Shown here piece after piece: positions 1-8,505 of a DNA stretch of 14,614 bases. The translations under genes were made by a program, and so were the position numbers. The stretch comes from Acidobacteriota bacterium (GTDB lineage: Bacteria; Acidobacteriota; Blastocatellia; RBC074). Positions within the stretch are counted from its first letter, which is position 1. Every line of letters begins with the position of its first letter. The DNA lies in assembly GCA_022614735.1 (NCBI GenBank), contig JAKEHZ010000127.1, positions 1 to 14,614 on the forward strand. Direction: 5' to 3'. Under the pieces are notes generated by a model that did no database searches, was not told where the DNA came from, and was given only the letters and a program-made list of their open reading frames with translations.

Positions 1-25
1 CGCTGATGTGACCATTGACGAAACA

Positions 26-49
26 ACAGCAACCTGGAAAGGTTGCTGT
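26..49 (+). other. Hairpin, 10-bp stem with GGAA tetraloop
   Basis: Bases 26-35 (ACAGCAACCT) are the exact reverse complement of 40-49, with a GGAA (GNRA-type) tetraloop. No T tract follows, so it is not a classic rho-independent terminator. It could still be the 3' end of an upstream transcript or an RNA structural element. The short-word repeat begins four bases downstream. Confidence 0.5.
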
Positions 50-52
50 ACA

Positions 53-74
53 GCAATCCGCAATCCGCAATCAG
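53..74 (+). repeat. Short tandem-word repeat (AATCCGC units)
   Basis: Two AATCCGC units followed by AATCAG. All 22 bases recur exactly at 8480-8501, in the right arm of the inverted repeat before carA. Here there is no matching left arm inside the window, so it is either a solitary half element or a partner lost by decay. It marks a dispersed intergenic repeat family in this genome. Confidence 0.75.
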
Positions 75-103
75 GCGTGCCCTGGCAGTTGAAAAACGAA
101 AAA

Positions 104-132
104 TTGACAGCTGTTGTCTGTTTACATAAGAT
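104..132 (+). promoter_or_regulatory. Sigma70-type promoter for the rodZ-like gene
   Basis: A perfect -35 TTGACA at 104-109, a 17-base spacer, then TAAGAT at 127-132 (4 of 6 matches to TATAAT). Transcription would start near 139-140, leaving a leader of about 70 bases before the ATG at 212. This is a sequence match only. Confidence 0.6.
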
Positions 133-211
133 ATTTGCTGAGTCCAAGTAGCAATACCTTCGATAACATTTGCCTCGATCATGACACTGAGGCGGTCTGG
201 AAAAGCAAAAG

Positions 212-973
212 ATGGGATCTTTGGGTCAGGAATTGAAAAGGGCGCGCGAGGAGCGTGGAGTCACACTTCATGATATTGCCAATGCCACGCACATCGGAGT
301 GCGCTTTCTACAGGCCATCGAAAACGACTCCTACGATGTCCTGCCGGGTGGAGTATTCAATCGTGCCTTCGTTCGCAAGTTTGCCAAGCAGGTAGGCTAC
401 GATGAAGAGCAGGCGATCAGGATTTACGAAGAGCAATTGGAAGAGATGGGAGGTGAGCCGCAGCGGAGATATTACACAGGACTCGAGGACCTGGATGCCA
501 GACCAACATCGGGTAATGGCCTCTTGTTCAGTCTTTTGGCGCTCATCATCCTCGCCGCAGGAGCGTATGCGGCTTACGAATACTTCAAAAATCCACCATC
601 ACCAACTGAGGCAGGTGGAAGTCAGCCTTTGGTAACTTCGACGCCTTCTCCAACTCCGACTGCGACACCAACGCCAGAGCCGCCAGTGGTCGCATTTTCA
701 CTCAGACTTCTGTTAATTGCCGATACCGATCAATGCTGGGTGAAGGTGGCGGCGGATGAGGAGGAGGCGGAGGAGGCGACTCTCAAACCAGGTGAGCTGC
801 GGGAGTATAATGCCAATGAAAAGTTAATTTTGAACCTGGGTAATGCTCCCGCATTGAAAGTTACTCTCAATGGGCGCCCGGTAAGTTACACTAAACTTGT
901 CTCGAGTCAGAAAAGTGTTGTGGCCAGGAATGTCGTTATTACAAAAGACAATTATCAGCAGTTTATCGAATAG
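212..973 (+). CDS. rodZ: RodZ-like helix-turn-helix membrane protein (cell-shape factor)
   Basis: A 253-residue bitopic inner-membrane protein with RodZ architecture. Residues 3-75 form a cytoplasmic xenobiotic-response-type helix-turn-helix (LGQELKRAREERGVTL, then IANATHIGVRFLQAIE). A transmembrane segment lies at about 103-121, a Pro/Thr-rich linker at 143-158, and a C-terminal domain at 160-253 resembles the DUF4115 beta domain typical of RodZ. In model bacteria RodZ couples MreB filaments to the elongasome at the inner membrane, and its HTH binds MreB rather than DNA; that role is assumed here by homology. The ATG at 212 is the only start giving the complete HTH. Its ribosome site is weak (GG at 199-200). 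A good promoter lies upstream and a hairpin terminator follows at 1055-1083. Some acidobacterial RodZ-like proteins are annotated only as HTH-domain proteins, so the symbol is by architecture. Confidence 0.85.
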   Translation: MGSLGQELKRAREERGVTLHDIANATHIGVRFLQAIENDSYDVLPGGVFNRAFVRKFAKQVGYDEEQAIRIYEEQLEEMGGEPQRRYYTGLEDLDARPTSGNGLLFSLLALIILAAGAYAAYEYFKNPPSPTEAGGSQPLVTSTPSPTPTATPTPEPPVVAFSLRLLLIADTDQCWVKVAADEEEAEEATLKPGELREYNANEKLILNLGNAPALKVTLNGRPVSYTKLVSSQKSVVARNVVITKDNYQQFIE

Positions 974-995
974 CATCTGTTCTATGGCGGTAGAT

Positions 996-1076
996 GCGCG
1001 TGTGGGACGATGTCCCAGTCGATGCGCCTGTAAGATTTCTGAAATTTAATCCTCCCGCGCGCAATCAAACACGCGC
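996..1076 (+). promoter_or_regulatory. Candidate antiterminator pairing in the guaB leader
   Basis: GCGCGTGT at 996-1003 is the exact reverse complement of ACACGCGC at 1069-1076. The latter contains most of the right arm of the terminator hairpin at 1055-1078, so the two folds are mutually exclusive. Between the pairing arms lies a compact hairpin, TGGGAC at 1003-1008 against GTCCCA at 1012-1017. This arrangement resembles an attenuator. The eight-base pairing encloses about 65 bases and could be chance in GC-rich sequence. Confidence 0.3.
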
Positions 1077-1083
1077 GGTTTTT
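1055..1083 (+). terminator. Rho-independent terminator between rodZ and guaB
   Basis: A 7-bp all-GC stem, CCGCGCG at 1055-1061 pairing with CGCGCGG at 1072-1078, with a 10-base loop, followed directly by five Ts at 1079-1083. It ends the rodZ transcript. Only about 19 bases separate its T tract from the guaB ATG, too few for a promoter. guaB must therefore be read through this hairpin or started upstream of it. Confidence 0.8.
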
Positions 1084-1102
1084 GCTTATATGGTGCTCAG
1101 TT

Positions 1103-2567
<1,465 letters not shown>

Positions 2568-2569
<2 letters not shown>

Positions 2570-2648
2570 GAGAGAATACGAAACAAACGAAAAGAAGCAT
2601 GTTTCTTTTCGTTTGTTTCGTTTATTTCGTTTGTTTCGTATTCTCTCT

Positions 2649-2649
<1 letters not shown>
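2568..2649. repeat. Perfect 25-bp inverted repeat between convergent guaB and typA, likely bidirectional terminator
   Basis: Arms 2568-2592 and 2625-2649 are exact reverse complements, and each arm touches a stop codon (guaB TAA at 2567-2569, typA stop at 2649-2651). The right side carries the word TTTCGTTTGTTTCGT twice (2607-2621 and 2625-2639, period 18). The left arm can therefore pair instead with the inner copy, giving a perfect 19-bp hairpin (2578-2596 with 2603-2621, six-base loop). The two pairings exclude each other. Position and strength suit termination in both directions. A short ORF reading through it on the plus strand is an artefact of the repeat. Confidence 0.85.
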
Positions 2650-4481
<1,832 letters not shown>

Positions 4482-4541
4482 AAAAGTGCAGACTGGCTCT
4501 CGATCATCAAAGGTAATAAGCAAGTAAAAACTATCCTAACA

Positions 4542-4706
4542 TAACCCGAGTCTTGAGTTGGATGATCAACCACGGGGAACACGGGGAACACGGGGAAAAA
4601 TCAGAGAAATTGCGCGTTTATTCTTATCTTTCCTTGCTCATTTCCAATATTTCCCCGTGTTCCCCGTGTTCCCCGTGGTTGATCATCCAACTCAAGATTC
4701 GGGTTA
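4542..4706. repeat. Large inverted repeat, 57-base arms, with CACGGGGAA triplicate
   Basis: Left arm 4542-4598 and right arm 4650-4706 are reverse complements with a single mismatch (G4550 side), separated by a 51-base AT-richer centre. Each arm contains three perfect tandem copies of the 9-mer CACGGGGAA (4571-4597 on the left; complementary copies on the right), flanked by unique sequence including GATGATCAACCA. The near identity of the arms over 57 bases points to recent formation or strong selection. It is not a terminator for either neighbour, as both are transcribed away from it. Short ORFs across it, reading HGEHGE or SPCSPC, are artefacts of the 9-mer. It may be a miniature non-autonomous mobile or REP-like element, or an RNA. 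Confidence 0.9.
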
Positions 4707-4753
4707 ACATAATTGAATACTCAAAAGAGAACGCGAAAATTCTCCCACGAAGC

Positions 4754-4768
4754 TGAAAATGATTTTCA
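4754..4768. promoter_or_regulatory. Fur-box-like 7-1-7 palindrome upstream of ferritin-like gene
   Basis: TGAAAATGATTTTCA is a perfect 7-1-7 inverted repeat. It agrees with the classic Fur core TGATAATNATTATCA at 12 of 14 defined positions. It lies 30 bases upstream of the -35 element at 4799, a place more typical of activation or of a second upstream promoter than of simple repression. A related palindrome lies at 5746-5760. The regulator could be Fur, PerR or another family member; the match is by eye. Confidence 0.5.
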
Positions 4769-4798
4769 TTCAAATTTTTCAATGATTTAACAGACTAT

Positions 4799-4827
4799 TT
4801 GACACCTCTGCGCGCGGTCGTTATTTT
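4799..4827 (+). promoter_or_regulatory. Sigma70-type promoter for the ferritin-like gene
   Basis: A perfect TTGACA at 4799-4804, a 17-base spacer, then TATTTT at 4822-4827 (4 of 6). The start would be near 4834, giving a leader of about 50 bases that ends in a strong Shine-Dalgarno. Confidence 0.5.
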
Positions 4828-4886
4828 GGGTTTGAAGAGGCGGAAAATCTTAATCACTGGTAGATATATAAAGAAGGAGAGTAAAG

Positions 4887-5363
4887 ATGGGTGTGCAGAA
4901 CGCGAATGTGAATGTGATCGAATCGCTTAACATGGCTCTCTCGCTGGAATACTCGGCAGTAATTCAATACAACCAGCATCGCTTCCTGCTGACTGGCAAA
5001 GATCGTTTGGTCTATTCCGACTTTTTTACGGATGCGAGTAAGGAAGCACATGCGCACGTCACCAGTCTTGGCGACAAGATTGTAGCTCTCGGGGGCGTTC
5101 CGACGGTGGAGCCTGGAGTCATCCGTCAGGCGACATCCCTGGCTGAAATGTTGAAGCAGGATCTGGAACTCGAGAGGGAAGCGCTGGAGGCTTATCTGAA
5201 GGCCTGGGAAGCATCGGAAGACAATCGTCCACTGCGGTTCTGGCTTGAAGACATCATCCGCAGTGAGCAGCTGCATATTGACCAGCTGGAGAAGATTACC
5301 TCTGAACGCGAGGTGCGATCGGATCGCGTGAACCGTGAAATACGATTCCGCGGAGTTAGTTGA
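4887..5363 (+). CDS. Ferritin-like (bacterioferritin-type) four-helix diiron protein
   Basis: A 158-residue protein with no signal peptide, the length of bacterioferritin. The four-helix pattern and most ligands line up with bacterioferritin by eye: E21 in LEYSAVIQY (helix A), E96 in DLELEREAL (helix C), and E127-x-x-H130 in SEQLHID (helix D). The helix B motif is unusual. Where bacterioferritin has Glu-x-x-His, this protein has KEAHAH (E53, H55, H57), so Glu sits four residues before the aligned His rather than three. No obvious haem-ligand Met is assignable. The likely role is iron oxidation and storage or protection from iron-driven oxidative stress, in the cytosol. AAGGAG at 4874-4879, seven bases before the ATG, fixes the start. 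A Fur-like palindrome and a TTGACA promoter lie upstream. The stop overlaps the convergent small gene by 8 bases. Confidence 0.85.
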   Translation: MGVQNANVNVIESLNMALSLEYSAVIQYNQHRFLLTGKDRLVYSDFFTDASKEAHAHVTSLGDKIVALGGVPTVEPGVIRQATSLAEMLKQDLELEREALEAYLKAWEASEDNRPLRFWLEDIIRSEQLHIDQLEKITSEREVRSDRVNREIRFRGVS

Positions 5364-5712
5364 TCGCGCTTTTTACTCGATCATCAGCTTGCGTCGCGGA
5401 TTGAGACGCAGAGAGAGCTGTCTGTGATCTCGATCCGCGAGCGAATTCGATTACTTGAGCCAGGGCGCCGGCCGGGATATTACGGTCTTCAATATGATTG
5501 CGAGCATGTGAGAGCAGGCGCTGCAATTGCCCGATTTTATCCGCAGGAAGCGGAATGGTCTTCTGCCTCTGCCAGCCCAGAGTCTCATGCCAGGTCGATA
5601 ATTGGAGTGTGACTACATCCCCGCCATCGCCCTCACAAAGGACAACCTCAACTCGAGTGTCACCGACACCCGCCTCCAGACAGCCAATAATTTCGCTCTT
5701 TTGCATCCCCAT
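5356..5712 (-). CDS. Small protein of unknown function, faint PC4-like pattern
   Basis: 118 residues from the ATG at 5712; a second ATG at 5706 is possible, and neither has a good ribosome site. I do not recognise a family. Residues 33-75 read as a beta strand, a WHETLGWQRQKTIPLP hairpin, then an amphipathic helix (ADKIGQLQRLLSHARNHI). This order recalls the PC4 transcription-coactivator/ssDNA-binding fold (strand, charged turn, K-x-I-x-L, helix), but the likeness is weak. The tail after 95 is Ser/Gln/Ala-rich and probably disordered. There is no signal peptide or membrane segment. Reality as a gene is supported by a near-perfect promoter on this strand (5771-5798) with a palindrome over the predicted start site. 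It converges on, and overlaps by 8 bases, the ferritin-like gene, so an iron- or stress-related role is a guess from context. Confidence 0.6.
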   Translation of the reverse strand: MGMQKSEIIGCLEAGVGDTRVEVVLCEGDGGDVVTLQLSTWHETLGWQRQKTIPLPADKIGQLQRLLSHARNHIEDRNIPAGALAQVIEFARGSRSQTALSASQSATQADDRVKSAIN

Positions 5713-5742
5713 AGCAAAAACCAGTGATCCAAACAAATCTGC

Positions 5743-5763
5743 AGTTGAAAGTCATTTTCAACT
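5743..5763. promoter_or_regulatory. Palindromic operator-like site over the start of the small minus-strand gene
   Basis: AGTTGAAA at 5743-5750 and TTTCAACT at 5756-5763 are exact inverted repeats around GTCAT. The core 5746-5760 (TGAAAGTCATTTTCA) matches the 7-1-7 Fur core at 11 of 14 positions and shares most bases with the site at 4754-4768. It begins right at the predicted transcription start of the minus-strand promoter, a standard place for a repressor. On the transcript it would also form a short 5' hairpin, so an RNA role is an alternative. Confidence 0.5.
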
Positions 5764-5770
5764 AGATTAA

Positions 5771-5798
5771 ATTATATAGTTTGGAGGGGAAGTGTCAA
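5771..5798 (-). promoter_or_regulatory. Near-perfect sigma70 promoter for the small minus-strand gene
   Basis: On the minus strand, TTGACA (5798-5793) and TATAAT (5776-5771) are both perfect, separated by 16 bases. The predicted start is near 5764, about 50 bases before the ATG at 5712. It is the strongest promoter match in the window, which suits a tightly repressed gene with an operator at its start. Confidence 0.75.
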
Positions 5799-5846
5799 GT
5801 ATTTGTTTTAGGAAGAGGAAAAAAAAGTGTAAAGGCGAGAACGCGA

Positions 5847-5875
5847 TTGCGTGTAGGAGCCACTTTCATTAAATT
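5847..5875 (+). promoter_or_regulatory. Weak candidate promoter for the yggX-like gene
   Basis: TTGCGT at 5847-5852, a 17-base spacer, TAAATT at 5870-5875. Each element matches only half to two thirds of consensus. It is listed because the gene needs its own promoter: the nearest upstream gene is on the other strand. Confidence 0.25.
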
Positions 5876-5919
5876 TATGACTAGCAGTGTGAATACGAAA
5901 GATAGATGCGGGAGGAAAC

Positions 5920-6201
5920 ATGGCTGAAGTTATCAAATGCGTGCGTTGCAGTCAGAAGTTGCCCGGGTTGGAGAAGGCGCCCTTCGGTGGCGTTTTAGGA
6001 AAGAAGATCCACGAGCAGGTCTGTCAGGCGTGCTGGAAATCCTGGCTGGCCACTCAGAATCAATTGATCAACCACTATGGTTTGAGCACGATCAATCCGG
6101 AACATCAGCAGTTTCTGATACAAAATATGGAAGCATTCCTTTTTGGTGAAGGGTTGCAGGCGGAGATCGACACCTCATTGGAGGGCACAATTTCGCACTG
6201 A
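5920..6201 (+). CDS. yggX: YggX-like probable Fe(II)-trafficking / oxidative-damage protection protein
   Basis: 93 residues, matching the length and fold pattern of YggX. The family core is clear: LGKKIHEQVCQACWKSWL (26-43), QNQLINHYGL (46-55), INPEHQQFLIQNMEAFLF (58-75). In enterobacteria YggX protects labile Fe-S enzymes from superoxide and is thought to move iron. Cys7 matches the single conserved Cys7 of the E. coli protein. Unusually there are three more: C10, C35 and C38, giving CVRC and CQAC, two CxxC pairs able to form a zinc- or rubredoxin-type metal site. GGAGG at 5911-5915, four bases before the ATG, sets the start. It follows the ferritin-like gene and the small unknown gene, making an iron-themed neighbourhood. 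Confidence 0.85.
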   Translation: MAEVIKCVRCSQKLPGLEKAPFGGVLGKKIHEQVCQACWKSWLATQNQLINHYGLSTINPEHQQFLIQNMEAFLFGEGLQAEIDTSLEGTISH

Positions 6202-6212
6202 TATAGTGTGAA

Positions 6213-6241
6213 TTGACAAGGGACACGCCGCCGTATATCTT
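6213..6241 (+). promoter_or_regulatory. Sigma70-type promoter for lepB
   Basis: A perfect TTGACA at 6213-6218, a 17-base spacer, TATCTT at 6236-6241 (4 of 6). An alternative -10 is TATATC at 6234-6239 with a 15-base spacer. The leader would be about 84 bases. It lies 12 bases after the yggX stop, so lepB need not depend on yggX transcription. Confidence 0.5.
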
Positions 6242-6331
6242 TTCGCCCGGTTGATCTTCGCAGAGGTCGGTGTTTAAGCTTGTCTTAAGCAAGATTTCGC
6301 GCAGTCAGCTTTGGAACAGGCAGTGAATATT

Positions 6332-6982
6332 ATGAGGAAAGAGAAATACGTGGGTATTACACCCGATGATGACAACGATATTAAGATCATAGATGATCTC
6401 TCGGCCTTACGTGGGGGAGATAATGGGACGGGTGGTTTATTGGGTGAGATGCGCTCGCTCTTGCGCGACATCGTCTTCGCGGGTGTGATCGCGATTCTAA
6501 TTGTCGTTTTTGTCGTTCAGCCGGTCCGAGTTGAGGGGCAGAGCATGATGCCCAGGCTTCATGATCAGGATCGCATCTTCGTCAACAAATTTATCTACCC
6601 GTTGCGCGAGTGGCTCGGTGACCAGGAGCCGATCAAGCGCGGTGATATTGTCGTCCTGCTTTTCCCGAACGATCCATCGAAATCATACATCAAGAGAGTA
6701 GTCGGGCTGCCTGGAGAGAGGGTTGAAATTCATGATGGGAAGCTCTTCATTAATGGCGAGCAGGTGGATGAGCCTTACCTGGATTCGGAGTATCTTTCAC
6801 ACGATTCAACACCGAGCCCGCAGGAAGTGACTTCTCACCATTACTTCGTCATGGGTGATAACCGGAACAACAGCAGTGACAGCCGCAGCTGGGGTCTGGT
6901 GCCTGAGAAATACATTTACGGCAAGGCGATCTTCCGTTACTATCCTTTTATGCCTCTCGAACGTGTTGGAAAGATTGAATAA
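6332..6982 (+). CDS. lepB: Signal peptidase I
   Basis: Membrane-bound serine protease that removes signal peptides from exported proteins on the outer face of the inner membrane. From the ATG at 6332 it has 216 residues. An acidic cytoplasmic N-terminus of about 40 residues is followed by one transmembrane segment at about 45-63. Motif B is EGQSMMPRL with the nucleophile Ser71; motif D is SYIKRVVGLPGE with the general base Lys121; motif E is GDNRNNSSDSRSWG; KAIFRYYP follows near the end. All catalytic residues are present. In-frame TTG at 6311 and GTG at 6323 are alternative starts; the ATG is preferred, with AGG about 12 bases upstream as a weak ribosome site. It has its own promoter and is followed by a hairpin terminator at 7040-7071. 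The two secreted receptors downstream are natural substrates of such an enzyme. Confidence 0.95.
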   Translation: MRKEKYVGITPDDDNDIKIIDDLSALRGGDNGTGGLLGEMRSLLRDIVFAGVIAILIVVFVVQPVRVEGQSMMPRLHDQDRIFVNKFIYPLREWLGDQEPIKRGDIVVLLFPNDPSKSYIKRVVGLPGERVEIHDGKLFINGEQVDEPYLDSEYLSHDSTPSPQEVTSHHYFVMGDNRNNSSDSRSWGLVPEKYIYGKAIFRYYPFMPLERVGKIE

Positions 6983-7039
6983 CCTCGAAGAATCAAAGAA
7001 AGATTCGCATAGAATCGATGCTCAAAATGAATTTTTGAT

Positions 7040-7071
7040 GAAAGCGCGGAGCGCAGGCTATCCGCGCTTTC
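7040..7071 (+). terminator. Hairpin terminator after lepB
   Basis: GAAAGCGCGGA at 7040-7050 pairs perfectly with TCCGCGCTTTC at 7061-7071 (11 bp, 10-base loop), followed by TTAATTCT. The T tract is interrupted, but the stem is strong. It lies 58 bases after the lepB stop and separates lepB from the Yip1-TPR gene. Confidence 0.7.
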
Positions 7072-7143
7072 TTAATTCTCGGGGGAATTGCGCAATGAGG
7101 AGAGAGAAGGGGAATACCTAGGTTACGTATTCTCGCTTGACCT

Positions 7144-8418
7144 ATGTTCAGGAATCTTCGTTTACTATTTGAGCTCTTCTGGCAGCCATTAACGGCGGTC
7201 AAACGTTTGCGAGACCGCGCGCCAGTCGGATTCGCTCTCAGTGCGGCATGGTTGATGACCCTGATTTATTCGCTTATTGCCACAGCACTGTTCGATTACG
7301 CAGAGTCAGGCGGAAGACCGATGTTGATAGCGGGTCGCGGAGATGGTGTTGTGGGTGGAGTTGCTCAGCTCTGGGTAGGAAGCTTTTTACAGGCGGCGAG
7401 GTGGGCTACAGTGGCCGTCTTATTCATCTCCGTCATCTATGTGCCAATCGCCATCTTGATTGCTAACCTGTTTGAACGACGTGCGAGTTATTCACTGGTG
7501 GTCCGCGAAGAATTCGCTTCGACCGTCTCTTGCGCTCTTGCCTCGCTCACCGCGTCGTTATTGATCACGATTTTTCCGGCAGCGATCATCAGCTGGCAAA
7601 GCACCTTTCTGAACAGCGAGGCGGTCGTGGGTTATTTTGTTCTGTTGATCGTTATTCCATTGCCGATTTTTGCGGCGCTGATGACGCTCTCAATTGGAAC
7701 GATATTTCGAATCAGCTGGATATCTGCCGTCGCCACGACTATTCTTTCATTCCTGACCTTGCTTGGAATTCCGTTGTTGATGCAAGCTGCAACCTTCATC
7801 TGTGCCTCGCCACTATTGCTCCTGTTGCTCTTATTTTTACTGCGTGACCGGATCGACGATTTTATGAGGACAGCGCGAGCGCGACAGTCGTTCAAACAAA
7901 ACCTTGAAGCCGCGACGCTTAATCCGGCAGACGCGTCAGCGCATTACAATCTGGGACTGCTTTATCAGACCAGGGGCGAATCCGATGCGGCGGCGGCGGC
8001 ATTCCAGAGAGCAATCGAGATCGACACCAGAGAGACTGACGCGCATTATCAACTCGGACGCATCACCAGAGAGCAGGGGAGACTCAACGAAGCGATCGTG
8101 CACTTCGAGAAAGTTGTGCAGCAGAACTCCGTGCACAGCCATCACGAGATCTGGCGCGAGACGGGACTGGTTTACTATGAGGCCGGACAGTACAAAGATG
8201 CGCTGGAGATGCTCGATAAATTTATTAATGAGCGGCCTTCGGACGCGCAGGGCCGATACTGGCGTGGAATGACGCTTTATCAATTAGGCCGGATGGAAGA
8301 AGCAGTCCAGGAAATGCAGGAGTGCATTGAGTCGGTGAAGACCGCGCCGGCTTACAAATATCGCACTGAAAGACAATGGCTGCATCTGGCGCAGAGTTTT
8401 TTACGTGAAAGAGAGTAG
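7144..8418 (+). CDS. Yip1-like multi-pass membrane protein with C-terminal TPR repeats
   Basis: 424 residues in two parts. Residues 1-235 hold about five hydrophobic segments (near 28-50, 83-110, 124-151, 160-188, 192-233), and the opening LFELFWQPLTAVKRLRDRAP followed by the first membrane segment is typical of Yip1-family bacterial proteins. Residues 245-424 form about four tetratricopeptide repeats in the cytosol: AHYNLGLLYQTRGESDAAAA, AHYQLGRITREQGRLNEAIV, WRETGLVYYEAGQYKDALEM and a final WRGMTLYQLGRMEEAVQEM. A membrane-anchored protein-interaction scaffold is likely; the partner is unknown. No Shine-Dalgarno precedes the ATG at 7144 (GCTTGACCT), so translation start is unusual, but a later start would cut the first conserved segment. 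It is followed within two bases by the left arm of the inverted repeat before carA. Confidence 0.8.
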   Translation: MFRNLRLLFELFWQPLTAVKRLRDRAPVGFALSAAWLMTLIYSLIATALFDYAESGGRPMLIAGRGDGVVGGVAQLWVGSFLQAARWATVAVLFISVIYVPIAILIANLFERRASYSLVVREEFASTVSCALASLTASLLITIFPAAIISWQSTFLNSEAVVGYFVLLIVIPLPIFAALMTLSIGTIFRISWISAVATTILSFLTLLGIPLLMQAATFICASPLLLLLLLFLLRDRIDDFMRTARARQSFKQNLEAATLNPADASAHYNLGLLYQTRGESDAAAAAFQRAIEIDTRETDAHYQLGRITREQGRLNEAIVHFEKVVQQNSVHSHHEIWRETGLVYYEAGQYKDALEMLDKFINERPSDAQGRYWRGMTLYQLGRMEEAVQEMQECIESVKTAPAYKYRTERQWLHLAQSFLRERE

Positions 8419-8420
8419 GG

Positions 8421-8505
8421 ATTACTGATTGCGGATTGCGGATTGAAGAAACCGAAGCCGCCACACAAATCCGCAATCCGCAATCCGCAATCCGCAATCA
8501 GTAAT
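8421..8505. repeat. Perfect 25-bp inverted repeat of GCGGATT words between the TPR gene and carA
   Basis: Left arm 8421-8445 and right arm 8481-8505 are exact reverse complements with a 35-base centre. Arms are made of a 7-mer word: GATTGCG in tandem on the left, and four consecutive AATCCGC units on the right (8468-8495). The left arm can therefore pair in several registers. The element fills nearly the whole 99-base gap, from two bases after the TPR stop to the carA ribosome site. Its right end repeats 53-74 exactly. It may act as a terminator for the TPR gene or as an mRNA structure inside an operon. A short ORF reading AIRNPQS through it is an artefact. Confidence 0.9.

Larger units (their letters stand above)
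2..149 (+). other. Possible C-terminal end of an upstream gene (open frame at window edge)
   Basis: The frame beginning at base 2 stays open for 49 codons and stops with TAG at 147-149. The other two plus frames stop within the first few codons. The translation begins ADVTIDETTATWKGC and then runs through the short-word repeat at 53-74. I do not recognise it. An open run of this length arises by chance roughly one time in ten, and the repeat in it is intergenic elsewhere in the window, so this may be no gene at all. Confidence 0.15.
4482..4886. other. 405-base divergent spacer between typA and the ferritin-like gene
   Basis: No gene is credible here. In order it holds the typA leader (4482-4541), the large inverted repeat (4542-4706), an AT-rich stretch with a Fur-box-like palindrome (4754-4768), a TTGACA promoter (4799-4827) and the ribosome site of the ferritin-like gene (4874-4879). 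I could not place a convincing promoter for typA. It may lie in or against the left arm of the palindrome. Confidence 0.8.

Noticed and set aside
974..1102. Purine riboswitch upstream of guaB
   Set aside because: No recognisable conserved core or three-way junction could be traced. Only the terminator and a possible competing pairing are visible.
4542..4706. CRISPR-like array because of the repeated CACGGGGAA
   Set aside because: Units are 9 bases in direct contact with no spacers, present as inverted arms. No cas genes are in the window.
4553..4756. Plus-strand open frame with HGEHGE and SPCSPC
   Set aside because: Both motifs are translations of the CACGGGGAA 9-mer and its complement in the two arms of the palindrome. 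No protein family is implied.
4854..5276. 140-residue minus-strand open frame opposite the ferritin-like gene
   Set aside because: Shadow of a well-supported gene that has a strong Shine-Dalgarno and clear family motifs. The antisense product shows no domain.
7087..7096. Perfect 10-base palindrome ATTGCGCAAT before the TPR gene
   Set aside because: Short palindromes of this length are expected by chance, and it has no promoter beside it.
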